Origin: an uncultured Rhodopila sp. | Lineage (GTDB): Bacteria; Pseudomonadota; Alphaproteobacteria; Acetobacterales; Acetobacteraceae | Length of the DNA: 39,373 nucleotides | Assembly: GCA_903932145.1 (NCBI GenBank) | Contig: CAIZFE010000073.1 | Location: 1-39,373, forward strand | Direction of reading: 5' to 3' | Shown here: piece by piece, positions 8,798-17,597 of the stretch | How positions within the stretch are numbered: the stretch's first letter is position 1 | How the letters are laid out: every line of letters starts with the position of its first letter | Made by a program: the position numbers and the translations under genes | The notes under the pieces: generated by a model | The model's input: only the letters and a program-made list of their open reading frames with translations | What the model was told of the DNA's origin: nothing | Database searches by the model: none

Positions 8798-10285
8798 TCA
8801 GCTCAGATACCGTTGCCGGAGATGCGCCTGGAATGCCACCGGGTCCAGTTTACTGCCCGTCGCCTGCTCAAGGATCGTGTCGAGATCGAGCCGGCTGCCG
8901 ATCCCGTGCACATGAATACGCAACCACGCCAACAACGGCGATAGGTCACCACGGCCCAACGCGTCATCGATCCCCGAAACCTGTTGCCGCGCGGCCCGCA
9001 TCAGTTGCGCGGCTGACATCGCACCCAGGGTGTAGCTGGGGAAGTAACCGAACGCACCGTCATACCAATGGATGTCCTGTAGGCAACCTTGCGCATCATC
9101 CGGCGGCGTGATGCCCAACAGTGCGTGCAAACCGTCGTTCCAGGCTCCCGGCAGATCTGCAACGGCCAGATCGCCGGCGATCATCGCCTGTTCCAGACGA
9201 AAGCGGAGAATGACATGCGCCGGATACGTCAGCTCGTCCGCGTCCACGCGGATAAATCCGCGCTCAACCCGTCGCCACAGACGGCCGAGGTTTTCCAGAT
9301 GATAGGGTTCGGCCGAACCGCCGAAAGTCGCGTGCAAATGGCCGCCCATCCAACCCAGGAATGCATCGGACCGACAGGCCTGCATCTCGACGATCAGCGA
9401 CTGGCTTTCATGCACCGCCATACCAGCAGCCTCACCAACCGGCTGACGGGCGTAAGCCGACGGCAATCCGCGTTCGTAAAGGGCGTGACCCGTTTCATGT
9501 ACCACGGCCAGGATGGCGGAGGTCACATCGTCCTCAACGTATCGTGTCGTGATCCGAACGTCAGTTGGTGTCCCGCCAGAGAAGGGATGCGCCGACTGAT
9601 CAAGCCGAGCGTGATCGAAATCCAGCCCAAGGCGTTGCGCAAGGTCACGGCAGAATGCCTCTTGCAACCCGATGGGGAACGGCCCGGCGGGCAGAACGGC
9701 CTGCGGTTGACGCGCCTGATAGGCCTCGACCTCCGGCAACGTGGCCGTCAGAAAATCTTCGTAGGCCGTAAAAACCGGCGCTACGTCGTCGGCGCCGATG
9801 CCGTGCTGGTAGCCATCCATCAGCGCGTCATATGGACTAAGCCCAAGTGCATCCGACAGGGCGGCGGCGGCTTCACGGGTCAGGCGCAGCACCTCGGCGA
9901 GGTGGGGCTGAACCATACGGAAATCCGCGTTTTTGCGCGCGATCCGCCAAACCTTCTCGCAGTTCGAGTTCGCCTTGGCCTGCGCCTCAACCAAATCGGC
10001 CGGCAACGCCTTGGCTCGCGCGTATGCATGCCGCATGAGCCTCAGGTTCGCAGCCTGCCATTCGTCCGATGTCTCGGCGACCGCCAGATCCGCCGCTACG
10101 TCAGGCGCCACCAGACGCTCATGACCCAACACCGCCAGCACCGCGAGTTGGTCGCCGCGCGCCGCGCCGCTACCGGGTGGCATGACGGCGGCGGCATCCC
10201 AGCCAAGCATCGAGGCACACTCGCCAATGGTGGCGATGAGCGCGAAGCGGGCGGTCAGGCGCTGGTAGGCGGAAGGGACGGTCAT
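8798..10285 (-). CDS. M32 family metallocarboxypeptidase
   Basis: This is a 495 aa cytosolic zinc carboxypeptidase of the Taq/Pfu type, which removes C-terminal residues broadly except proline. The zinc motif HETGH is at 263-267, and the downstream helix contains the MAVHESQS segment (glutamate ligand region). Other family blocks are present, including SAHPFSGG and DVRITTRY. Length matches the ~500 aa family norm. An ATG further upstream (10351) is open, but the start at 10285 overlaps the SURF1 stop by ATGA and begins a natural helical N-terminus. Its position at the end of the oxidase cluster is probably operonic convenience rather than a functional link. Confidence 0.93.
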   Translation of the reverse strand: MTVPSAYQRLTARFALIATIGECASMLGWDAAAVMPPGSGAARGDQLAVLAVLGHERLVAPDVAADLAVAETSDEWQAANLRLMRHAYARAKALPADLVEAQAKANSNCEKVWRIARKNADFRMVQPHLAEVLRLTREAAAALSDALGLSPYDALMDGYQHGIGADDVAPVFTAYEDFLTATLPEVEAYQARQPQAVLPAGPFPIGLQEAFCRDLAQRLGLDFDHARLDQSAHPFSGGTPTDVRITTRYVEDDVTSAILAVVHETGHALYERGLPSAYARQPVGEAAGMAVHESQSLIVEMQACRSDAFLGWMGGHLHATFGGSAEPYHLENLGRLWRRVERGFIRVDADELTYPAHVILRFRLEQAMIAGDLAVADLPGAWNDGLHALLGITPPDDAQGCLQDIHWYDGAFGYFPSYTLGAMSAAQLMRAARQQVSGIDDALGRGDLSPLLAWLRIHVHGIGSRLDLDTILEQATGSKLDPVAFQAHLRQRYLS

Positions 10286-10974
10286 GAACGCAACGCCTTT
10301 CGGGTCCAAACGGCAAATATAGCAACCAAAGCCAGGGCCAGGCCGTACCACGTAATCACGTAGGCCAGATGGTTGTTCGGCGGACGTGGCAGTTGCTGTG
10401 CCGGTTCGGGGAAGGCCCCCGGCCGTGACGGCTCCAGTGCGACCAGGACAAACGGTTCCGCGTTCGTCACGCCGACCGCCACGCCAATCGCCCGCGGGTC
10501 CAGCGTATAGAATTGACGTGCGGGAACGTCGTCAGCGGCACTGAACCAACTCGGCCGGTCTCCCTCCCGCACGTAGCCGGAGACAGTCACAAGACCCGAC
10601 GGTTCGTCGAGTGAAAGGGTGCGGGTTTGCGGCGCCCAACCGCGATTCACCATGATGGGTGGGGCGTTGTCTCTGATCAACGGGACAATCTGATAGGTAC
10701 CCAAAGTGGGTCCGGTTCGCAGATCCCGCACCTCGGCACCCAAATGAGCGGCTCGATCGAATTGAAACCGGCCGGTTGCGAAAACCTTGGTGAAAGGCTG
10801 GGGATCATGGGAGAGCGCGATGGGGGGCGAGGCCTCCGCTATCGCGATTGCGGCTATTACGTCCTCTTTCCAATGCAGTCTTTGGACCTGCCAGGTCCCA
10901 AGACCGATCAGAACAACCAGCATGGCCAACGTACTGAGGCCGGGGACGAGAACCCGGCGCCAGGGGGGTATCAC
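10282..10974 (-). CDS. SURF1 family cytochrome oxidase biogenesis protein
   Basis: SURF1 (Shy1) proteins help insert haem a into subunit I of aa3-type oxidases. This 230 aa protein has the typical layout: an N-terminal membrane helix (about 10-30) ending GTWQVQRLHWKED, a large periplasmic domain with VNRGWAP, and a C-terminal helix near residue 205-225 (AYVITWYGLALALVAIF). I place the start at the GTG overlapping the DUF983 stop (GTGA). The frame is open for 40 more codons upstream, but these lie inside the DUF983 gene. It is coupled on both sides and belongs to the ctaC-SURF1 operon. Confidence 0.9.
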   Translation of the reverse strand: MIPPWRRVLVPGLSTLAMLVVLIGLGTWQVQRLHWKEDVIAAIAIAEASPPIALSHDPQPFTKVFATGRFQFDRAAHLGAEVRDLRTGPTLGTYQIVPLIRDNAPPIMVNRGWAPQTRTLSLDEPSGLVTVSGYVREGDRPSWFSAADDVPARQFYTLDPRAIGVAVGVTNAEPFVLVALEPSRPGAFPEPAQQLPRPPNNHLAYVITWYGLALALVAIFAVWTRKALRS

Positions 10975-11345
10975 AATCCCATCTCGTGGGGCCGGTGCCG
11001 GAACTGCGCGGCAACCAGCGCGGCTTTCATAGGGCGCATGATCAGCACCGCCAGCGGTGTGGTCACGATCGGCCACAGAACCGCATGCACCCATAGTGGC
11101 GGGGAGAAATGAAACTCGACCCAGAACGCCATACCAACGACGAAAGCGCCCAGCAGCATGATCAAAATCACGGCGCCGGCGTCACCGGTGTCAGACTGAC
11201 CGAAACTCAGGCCGCAGACGGGGCAAGCGGGCTGCAACGTGAGCAGCCCCTTGAACAACTTGCCTTTGCCGCAGCGAGGGCAGCGACAACGAAGCGCCGC
11301 CTGGAGGATCGAAATTTGCGGCTCTGTTATATCCCGGTTTGCCAC
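10971..11345 (-). CDS. DUF983 zinc-ribbon membrane protein
   Basis: This is a 124 aa protein of the DUF983 family, routinely found between ctaE and SURF1 in alphaproteobacteria. Two cysteine pairs resembling a zinc ribbon occur near the N-terminus (RCPRCGKGKLF at 21-31 and CPVCG at 41-45). Two hydrophobic segments follow (VILIMLLGAFVVGMAFWV and WVHAVLWPIVTTPLAVLI). No biochemical role is established; co-occurrence suggests oxidase assembly. The stop overlaps the SURF1 start. Confidence 0.88.
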   Translation of the reverse strand: MANRDITEPQISILQAALRCRCPRCGKGKLFKGLLTLQPACPVCGLSFGQSDTGDAGAVILIMLLGAFVVGMAFWVEFHFSPPLWVHAVLWPIVTTPLAVLIMRPMKAALVAAQFRHRPHEMGL

Positions 11346-11354
11346 GCTACCGGG

Positions 11355-12203
11355 CTACTCCGCGGCGATCTGGCCCGCGCCGTACCAGTAAATGCAGATA
11401 AACAGAAACAACCATACGACATCGACGAAGTGCCAATACCAGGCAGCCGCTTCGAAGCCGAAATGACGCTCGGGCGTGAACTGACCAGCCCGGGCGCGGA
11501 ACCAGCAAACCGCCAGGAAGCATGTTCCGACGATGACATGGAAGCCGTGGAAACCAGTGGCCAGGAAGAAGACCGACGAATAGACGCCGCCACCGTTGAA
11601 CGCGAACGGGGCGTTGGAATATTCGATCGCCTGGCACATGGTGAATGTCAGTCCGAGCAGGACGGTCAGGCCAAGCCCGCGGACCAGCCCCTTACGATCG
11701 CCTTCCAACAGACAATGATGCGCCCAGGTCACCGTCGTGCCCGACAGCAACAGGATCATCGTGTTCAGCAGCGGCAGATGGAACGGATCGAACGTATGAA
11801 CGTTCGACGGCGGCCATACGGTCTGGCCGTTGCCCTGGGTCTCCGGAAAGATCAGGAAGTTGAAATAGGACCAGAAGAAGCCAACGAAGAACATGACCTC
11901 GCTGGCAATAAACAATGTCATTCCATAGCGCAGGCCGAGGCGCACGATAACGCTGTGAGCGCCCGGGGTATTGGATTCCCGCAGGACATCTCGCCACCAG
12001 AAGAACATGGTCGCCAGAACAGTGACGGTGCCGAGAACAAGCACCACATAGTTTCCGTAGTGCGACGCCAGGACGATGCCAAACAACGTCAGAAAAGCGC
12101 CAAATGCACCGAGGATCGGCCATGGGCTCGGGTCGGGAAGATGATAAGGATGCTTAAAACCAGAACCCATCAGGACCGGTGCACCGTGTGCGTCGCTGCT
12201 CAT
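11355..12203 (-). CDS. ctaE: Cytochrome c oxidase subunit III
   Basis: This is the third core subunit of the aa3-type oxidase, a 282 aa protein with seven hydrophobic helices. Conserved blocks include the N-terminal HPYHLPDPSPWP, SEVMFFVGFFWSYF, HHCLLEGDR, GFHGFHVIVGT and the C-terminal AAAWYWHFVDVVWLFLFI. It does not bind redox metals but stabilises proton uptake into subunit I. The gene lies 9 nt upstream of DUF983. It follows ctaG after a 95 nt gap (12204-12298) that contains a short hairpin (12226-12241). Confidence 0.95.
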   Translation of the reverse strand: MSSDAHGAPVLMGSGFKHPYHLPDPSPWPILGAFGAFLTLFGIVLASHYGNYVVLVLGTVTVLATMFFWWRDVLRESNTPGAHSVIVRLGLRYGMTLFIASEVMFFVGFFWSYFNFLIFPETQGNGQTVWPPSNVHTFDPFHLPLLNTMILLLSGTTVTWAHHCLLEGDRKGLVRGLGLTVLLGLTFTMCQAIEYSNAPFAFNGGGVYSSVFFLATGFHGFHVIVGTCFLAVCWFRARAGQFTPERHFGFEAAAWYWHFVDVVWLFLFICIYWYGAGQIAAE

Positions 12204-12298
12204 GCCATACCCATCACAAGACCGCCGAGGAAACCGCCTCGACCCGGCTGCCGCATAATCGCCAAATCTCGATTGAGTTCAAGGGGGCGAGGCGACGT

Positions 12299-12919
12299 TC
12301 AATTCGCTTTTGACGTTTGCTGACGTTCCGTATCGGAGATTGCCCCGACATGTGGCCCTGCCGACGCCAGGGCGCCCGACTTCTCGGCGTCTTCCAGGGA
12401 TCGGTAAAAGGTATAAGACAGCGTGACCGTCTTTATGTCAGCGGTGTTGGGGTCGGTGCGAATGGCCGGATCGACCCAAAAGCTGACCGGAAATTCCATG
12501 CTCTGATGAGCCGACAAGGTCTGCTTGTTGAAGCAAAAACACGCCGTCTTATGGAAATATCTACCAACTTTTTCCGGCGTGACGTTGTAAAGCGCCATAC
12601 CGGTAACGGATCGGCCGGATTGATTGGTCGCATGGTAAAAAGCGACCTGTTCATCGCCCAGGGTCGAGATGACCTCCCCCTGGTCGGGAGCAAAAATCCA
12701 CGGCAGCCCGGAATTTGTGTCGGCGTTAAAACGCACGCGAATTGTCTGACCGGTACCCCCGGGCGCCGCGGCCAGCCCGATGTTCGGTGTTCCGGCGTAG
12801 CCCGTAGCAGCACAAAACAGTCGATACAGCGGGACCGCGGCAAACGACAAGGCCGTCATGCCGACGATCACAGTCACGACCGCCGTCGCCACGACCGCGT
12901 TGCGCGGACCGCTATTCAT
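12299..12919 (-). CDS. ctaG: Cytochrome c oxidase assembly protein CtaG (Cox11)
   Basis: CtaG/Cox11 delivers copper to the CuB site of subunit I from the periplasmic face. The 206 aa protein has one N-terminal membrane helix (about 8-30), the conserved cysteine C36 in LYRLFCAATGYAGT, and the copper-binding CFCF motif (C127 and C129) in KTACFCFNKQTL. The C-terminal WVDPAIR segment is also conserved. The start at 12919 is an ATG 14 nt downstream of the coxF stop. It belongs to the ctaC-ctaE operon. Confidence 0.95.
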   Translation of the reverse strand: MNSGPRNAVVATAVVTVIVGMTALSFAAVPLYRLFCAATGYAGTPNIGLAAAPGGTGQTIRVRFNADTNSGLPWIFAPDQGEVISTLGDEQVAFYHATNQSGRSVTGMALYNVTPEKVGRYFHKTACFCFNKQTLSAHQSMEFPVSFWVDPAIRTDPNTADIKTVTLSYTFYRSLEDAEKSGALASAGPHVGAISDTERQQTSKAN

Positions 12920-12933
12920 TTAGAAGTCGGCAC

Positions 12934-13077
12934 TTAGAAATGAGCCATCTTGACGATGGTGATTGCATAAAACAATCCGCACAGTCCGAACAGTACGAGC
13001 AAAATAGCCCAACTGCGTCCTCGGCGCCGTCGCGCTGACTCGGACGCGGGATCGGTAATGGGCGTGACTTTACTCAT
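12934..13077 (-). CDS. CoxF-like small single-helix protein in the oxidase operon
   Basis: A 47-codon frame fills the gap between ctaB and ctaG. Its ATG is 4 nt past the ctaB stop and its TAA is 14 nt before the ctaG ATG. The product has a basic cytosolic N-terminus (SARRRRGRSW) followed by one hydrophobic helix (AILLVLFGLCGLFYAITIV) and ends KMAHF. Small membrane proteins of this size and layout occupy the same position in many alphaproteobacterial oxidase operons, where they are often called CoxF or left as hypothetical. Assignment rests on position, size and topology, not on a conserved motif. Confidence 0.78.
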   Translation of the reverse strand: MSKVTPITDPASESARRRRGRSWAILLVLFGLCGLFYAITIVKMAHF

Positions 13078-13081
13078 GTAC

Positions 13082-14041
13082 TTATCCAACCAAACGATCG
13101 ATCGCGAGCGCCCCGAACAATACGAACAGATACAGGACGGAGTATTTGAACGCGGCCTTTGCCGGCGCGTCGCCGGTCAGGCTGTTGCCCTGTTCGTCCT
13201 GCCGATCCGTGAACACCCGGTACACCCGTTCCAGGAACACCAATCCCAACACGCCAGCGGTGATCCCGTAGATCAGGCCGCTGAAGCCCATCAGATAGGG
13301 AACCAAGGTCAGCGGCACCAGAACCAACGTGTAAAGGATGATCTGGCGCCGGGTTTCCTTGGCCCCTGCCACCACCGGCAGCATCGGAACCCCGGCGCGG
13401 CGATAATCGTCGTTCGCCCAGAGTGCCAACGACCAAAAATGCGGCGGCGTCCAGATGAAGATGATGCCGAACAGAACCAGCGGAATGAGATCGACCGACC
13501 CGGTGACTGCCGCCCATCCGATGACCGGAGGAAACGCGCCGGCGGCGCCTCCAATGACGATATTCTGCGGAGTGCGGCGCTTGAGCCACATCGTATAGAC
13601 AAAAACGTAAAAGCAGATCGACAGCGCCAGAACCGCTGCTGCCGGAATATTCAGCGCCAATCCCATCACCAGCACCGAACCGGCTGCCAGGGTTATGCCG
13701 AAGCCCAGCGCGGCACCGGGTTCGATACGTCCGGTGGGAATGGGGCGATTGCGGGTGCGATGCATGATCGCGTCGATGTCCCGGTCGTACCACATATTGA
13801 TCGCACCGCACGCCCCGGCCGCGACCGCGATGCAGAGAATCGCGGTAAATGCCAGAACCGGATTTATGTGACCCGGCGCCACCAACAAACCGATCGCCCC
13901 GGAGAATACTACGAGCGACATAACCCGGGGTTTCAGCAGGGCAATCCAGTCGCGGTAATCCGCCTCCAGCGCAATTCCGCCGACCGAGGGGGGGCTACCC
14001 CCCTCTTCGCCTGCGAGCATCGATGGCATTGTGTCACTCAT
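13082..14041 (-). CDS. ctaB: Protohaem IX farnesyltransferase (haem O synthase)
   Basis: CtaB adds a farnesyl group to haem b, making haem O, the precursor of haem A. It is a UbiA-superfamily membrane prenyltransferase of 319 aa. The aspartate-rich prenyl-diphosphate site is NMWYDRDIDAIMHRT (82-96). RNRPIPTG follows directly, as in the family. A second conserved loop is WTPPHFWSLALWANDDYRRAGVPM. About nine membrane helices are expected. The N-terminal ~25 residues form a soluble leader rich in Gly/Ser/Pro. The gene starts 24 nt downstream of ctaD. Confidence 0.95.
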   Translation of the reverse strand: MSDTMPSMLAGEEGGSPPSVGGIALEADYRDWIALLKPRVMSLVVFSGAIGLLVAPGHINPVLAFTAILCIAVAAGACGAINMWYDRDIDAIMHRTRNRPIPTGRIEPGAALGFGITLAAGSVLVMGLALNIPAAAVLALSICFYVFVYTMWLKRRTPQNIVIGGAAGAFPPVIGWAAVTGSVDLIPLVLFGIIFIWTPPHFWSLALWANDDYRRAGVPMLPVVAGAKETRRQIILYTLVLVPLTLVPYLMGFSGLIYGITAGVLGLVFLERVYRVFTDRQDEQGNSLTGDAPAKAAFKYSVLYLFVLFGALAIDRLVG

Positions 14042-14065
14042 AGTGGCTGGGAGATCCGGGGTTGG

Positions 14066-15694
14066 TTAAGAAATCCGGGGCATTTCCAGATAGGTGTGGA
14101 ATGCGGGCGGCGAGGTCTGGGTCCATTCCAGCGTGGTCGCACCCTCACCCCAGTAATTATCGGCGACCGGAACCTTCGATGTGAAGGTTTTGAAGCAGAC
14201 ATACAGGAACACCAGGAACGCGCAGCCGCTGATATACGAGCCGATCGACGACACGTAGTTCCAGCCAGCAAAAGCGGCCGGATAATCCGGGTAGCGGCGG
14301 GGCATGCCCGACAGCCCGAGGAAGTGCTGCGGAAAGAACGTCAGATTGACGCCGATGAAGGTCATCCAGAAATGCACCTTGCCCCAGAACTCCGGGTACT
14401 GGCGGCCGGACATTTTGCCGATCCAGTAATAGAAGCCGGCAAAGATCGAGAACACGGCACCCAGCGACAGAACGTAATGGAAATGCGCGATGACGTAGTA
14501 GGTGTTGTGGACCGCTTCGTCGATGCCGGCATTCGCCAGCACCACACCGGTGACGCCACCGATGGTAAACAGGAACAGGAAGCCGATCGCCCAGAGCATC
14601 GGAGTCTTCAGCTCAATCGAGCCGCCCCACATCGTGGCGATCCAGGAGAAGATCTTGATGCCGGTCGGCACCGCGATCACCAGGGTCGCCATCATAAAGT
14701 AGGCGCGCGTGTCCACGTCGATACCGGACAGATACATGTGGTGAGCCCACACGACAAAGCCGACAACGCCGATGCCGACCATCGCATAGACCATGCCGAG
14801 GTAGCCGAAGATCGGCTTCTTGCTGAAGGTCGAGATCACATGGCTGATGATGCCGAAGCCCGGCAGAATCATGATGTAAACTTCGGGGTGTCCGAAGAAC
14901 CAGAACAGATGCTGGAACAGCACCGGATCTCCGCCGCCCGTCGGGTCAAAGAAGGCCGTGCCGAAGTTGCGGTCGCAGATCAGCATCGTGATCGCGCCGG
15001 CCAGAACGGGAACCGCCAGGACCAAAAGGAACGCCGTGACCAGTTCTGACCAGATGAACAGCGGCATCTTGTGCAGGGTCATGCCGGGGGCGCGCATGTT
15101 AAAGATGGTTACGATGAAGTTCATTGAACCGAGTAAGGAACTGATACCGGCGAGATGCAGCGCGAACAGCGTGCAATCCATGCCCATGCCGGACTCGTAG
15201 GTCGAGTTGGACAACGGCGGATACAGCGTCCAGCCGGAGCCGGACTCACCCATGACCAAACCGATGCAGATCAACAGGAAGGCCGGTGGCAACAACCAGA
15301 AGCTGATGTTGTTCAGGCGGGGGAACGCCATATCCGGCGCGCCGATCATCAACGGAATGAACCAGTTGCCGAAGCCACCGATCAGCGCGGGCATGACGGA
15401 GAAGAAGATCATCAGCAGCCCGTGGCTGGTGATGATGGTATTCCACTCCTGGCCCTCGGTGACGACATGGTTGTTCGGGAATTGAAGCTGTGCCCGCATG
15501 ATTTCGGACAGGATACCGCCCAGGAGACCGCCGACCACCGCGAAGATCAGATAGAGCGTGCCGATATCTTTGTGATTGGTGCTGAAAAACCAGCGCGCCA
15601 CGAAACCGGGCTTGTGATCGTGCCCATGGTCGTCATGCCCGTGTGCTGCATGGTCGTGCCCGTGAGCCCGGGTGTCAGACGTCGTAGCCATCAT
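14066..15694 (-). CDS. ctaD: Cytochrome c oxidase subunit I (aa3 type)
   Basis: This is the catalytic subunit of the terminal oxidase: 542 aa, 12 helices, carrying haem a, haem a3 and CuB. Visible residues include the D-channel GAPDMAF, the glutamate of GHPEVY, the CuB histidines in WAHHMYLSG, the K-channel lysine in TGIKIFSW, the haem ligands in [10 protein letters not shown], and the propionate arginines in GMPRRY. One ligand position differs from the textbook: the pair usually His-Asp before TYYV is His396-Asn397 here, and the Asp is normally a Mg/Mn ligand. The N-terminus has eight histidines within residues 11-27. Two adjacent ATGs are possible starts. Confidence 0.97.
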   Translation of the reverse strand: MMATTSDTRAHGHDHAAHGHDDHGHDHKPGFVARWFFSTNHKDIGTLYLIFAVVGGLLGGILSEIMRAQLQFPNNHVVTEGQEWNTIITSHGLLMIFFSVMPALIGGFGNWFIPLMIGAPDMAFPRLNNISFWLLPPAFLLICIGLVMGESGSGWTLYPPLSNSTYESGMGMDCTLFALHLAGISSLLGSMNFIVTIFNMRAPGMTLHKMPLFIWSELVTAFLLVLAVPVLAGAITMLICDRNFGTAFFDPTGGGDPVLFQHLFWFFGHPEVYIMILPGFGIISHVISTFSKKPIFGYLGMVYAMVGIGVVGFVVWAHHMYLSGIDVDTRAYFMMATLVIAVPTGIKIFSWIATMWGGSIELKTPMLWAIGFLFLFTIGGVTGVVLANAGIDEAVHNTYYVIAHFHYVLSLGAVFSIFAGFYYWIGKMSGRQYPEFWGKVHFWMTFIGVNLTFFPQHFLGLSGMPRRYPDYPAAFAGWNYVSSIGSYISGCAFLVFLYVCFKTFTSKVPVADNYWGEGATTLEWTQTSPPAFHTYLEMPRIS

Positions 15695-15761
15695 ATCTCT
15701 CCACTGATGTGCCGGCCGCTAAGCCGGCACCCGTTCCCGCCGAGACTATCGAAAGCCAAGA

Positions 15762-16595
15762 TCACCGCGAGGCGATCTTGGGAAGCTGGGCCGCTGAGGC
15801 CGATTTTTTGGTCTGCTCGACCCAGGCCTTGAAATCCGCATCCGAAACCGCCCGCACCGCGATCGGCATCCGGCTGTGATCCTGGCCACAGATCTGGTTG
15901 CACTCGCCATAGAAGGTACCGATCTGATCCGCCTGTAGCCAGGTTTCGATCGTCCGGCCCGGGATCGCGTAACGCTGCACGCCCAACGCCGGGATGAAGA
16001 ACGAATGGATCACGTCGGTGCTGCTGGTCAGGATGCGAATTTTTTTGCCCACAGGGATAACCATCTGGTTGTCCACTTCGAGCAAGCGAAGTTGCCCGGG
16101 CTTGAGATCCTCGTCATGGACATAGCGGCTCTCGATATCGACATTACCCTGGTCCGGATAAGCGTATTCCCAATACCACTGATGCGCGACGACCTTGATC
16201 GTCATGTCGGGATCGGGCGTCCGGTCCTGGTAGTAGATCAGGCGGAAGGACGGAATGGCGATCACCACCAGGATCAGCACCGGAATGACCGTCCAGGCGA
16301 TCTCCAGAATGGTATTGTGGCTGGTTTGGCTCGGGATCGGGTTCCGCTTCGCGTTGTAGCGAACCATGACCCAAATGAGCAGCGCCCCCACGAACACGGT
16401 GATCACCGTAATGATCACCAGAACAAGATTATGCAGGGATATGACCCGATCCTTAATCGGACCGTAGGAATGCTGCATACCCATTTCCCAAGGCTGTGGT
16501 GCACCCACAACGCCCTGAGCCCACGCAAACGGCGCGGCCGAAAGGCTGAAAATAATCCCAGCCACGACAGCCAGGAGCCTTTTTACAATCCACAT
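15762..16595 (-). CDS. ctaC: Cytochrome c oxidase subunit II (CuA subunit)
   Basis: This subunit takes electrons from cytochrome c at the binuclear CuA centre. The 277 aa protein starts at an ATG giving a clean signal peptide (MWIVKRLLAVV... cleaved near AWA-Q, residue 26). Two membrane helices and the periplasmic cupredoxin domain follow, with the aromatic HQWYWEY. CuA ligands are H197, C232, C236, H240 and M243. The loop reads CNQIC instead of the common CSEIC, so Q234 replaces the Glu that also contributes to the Mg site. The frame is open 120 codons upstream, but that stretch is Arg/Pro/Ser-rich and overlaps pmtA, so it is not coding. It is the first gene of the oxidase operon; 16596-16773 should hold the promoter. 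Confidence 0.95.
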   Translation of the reverse strand: MWIVKRLLAVVAGIIFSLSAAPFAWAQGVVGAPQPWEMGMQHSYGPIKDRVISLHNLVLVIITVITVFVGALLIWVMVRYNAKRNPIPSQTSHNTILEIAWTVIPVLILVVIAIPSFRLIYYQDRTPDPDMTIKVVAHQWYWEYAYPDQGNVDIESRYVHDEDLKPGQLRLLEVDNQMVIPVGKKIRILTSSTDVIHSFFIPALGVQRYAIPGRTIETWLQADQIGTFYGECNQICGQDHSRMPIAVRAVSDADFKAWVEQTKKSASAAQLPKIASR

Positions 16596-16773
16596 CGATC
16601 GACCACCCCAACTCGCTCGCGGGCTGCCTGTCTTCGCTGACACGCAACGCCGCCTCTCCGCCGTTCGCCTACCGGACGCAACCGACAAGATCAAGGTGCC
16701 AGGACGAAAGATGGACCGGTTTTCGTCGCGCGATGGCGCGAATTCAGCTTCGTGTGGGATTTCAGCGAGCCGT

Positions 16774-17451
16774 CTAAACCCGCAACCGCACCAGAGTGAA
16801 AATCCCGAACCGGGGCTCCGGCTCAATCTCGATCCGCGCGAGATCGTCGGCCCCGAAGATCGCGTCCATCGCGAAATCGGGATGCCAGCCCAGTGCCCGT
16901 GAGGCGGGCGCCAATGCCCGTTCAATCCACCACCTGGGGCCTTTGGCCGCGGCAAAATGATTGACCAGCAGAATATCCCCGCCCGGGCGCACCAGACGGC
17001 GCATTTCCGCCAAGAGACGCTTAGGGTTGGGCACTACAGAAGCCACGAACATCGCGACCGCAATGTCGAACGACGCGTCATCAAACGACGTCGCCTCTGC
17101 GTCCATCTCATGCAGCGCCTGAACATTGGTCAATGCGTCTTTGCGGGTGCGTTCCCGTGCCTTGCGCAGCATCTCCTTCGACAGGTCGATGCCGGTAATC
17201 CGCTTATCAGAATCGTATCTCGGCAACGCCAGGCCTGTGCCGACGCCAACCTCCAGCACATCTTTGCCGGGGAGACGATTGACCATGGACACGGCGCGCA
17301 ACCGCGCCTTCGACGATATGCCGCCAAAAGCGGTGTCGTAAATTCCGGCCCAACGCCGATAAGCCTCGACAATCGAGGCATGGTCGAGCGCCGCGATCGG
17401 CACGAACCCACCGGCAACCGCTGGGTCCTGTTTCCGAAGCGTCTGATTCAT
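16774..17451 (-). CDS. pmtA: Rhodobacter-type phosphatidylethanolamine N-methyltransferase PmtA
   Basis: This is a 225 aa class I SAM-dependent methyltransferase. Motif I is DVLEVGVGTG (64-73), followed by the acidic ITGIDLSKEML. Later blocks (MDAEATSFDDASFDIAVAMF, PGGDILLVNHF, then GPRWWIERALAP and ALGWHPDF) match my memory of the Rhodobacter-type PmtA family. That family methylates phosphatidylethanolamine three times to phosphatidylcholine at the inner membrane. Other small methyltransferases such as UbiE relatives share motif I, but the C-terminal half favours PmtA. It lies between tatA and the ctaC promoter region on the minus strand, with 146 nt before it (17452-17597). Confidence 0.8.
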   Translation of the reverse strand: MNQTLRKQDPAVAGGFVPIAALDHASIVEAYRRWAGIYDTAFGGISSKARLRAVSMVNRLPGKDVLEVGVGTGLALPRYDSDKRITGIDLSKEMLRKARERTRKDALTNVQALHEMDAEATSFDDASFDIAVAMFVASVVPNPKRLLAEMRRLVRPGGDILLVNHFAAAKGPRWWIERALAPASRALGWHPDFAMDAIFGADDLARIEIEPEPRFGIFTLVRLRV

Positions 17452-17597
17452 CCGCTACAGAATCCTTTTGCCAACCGCCGGTACACAAAATCACTCGCGC
17501 GGACGAAACCCACGCGATCCAATAACGCCATAAATTGCCAAGCGTTGCAGCGCAAGTCGGTGGTTACCTGATTTGCGCTGTTGTCAGTTAATTGCGT

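Noticed and set aside
11109..12323. 400-codon open frame on the plus strand opposite DUF983 and ctaE
   Set aside because: Same reasoning: low hydrophobic content, no motif, and the opposite strand encodes well-conserved oxidase proteins.
13058..15049. Very long open frame on the plus strand (over 600 codons) opposite ctaB and ctaD
   Set aside because: Composition is dominated by Arg, Gln, His and Asp with no family signature, and it is antisense to two clear genes; it is a by-product of high-GC codon use.
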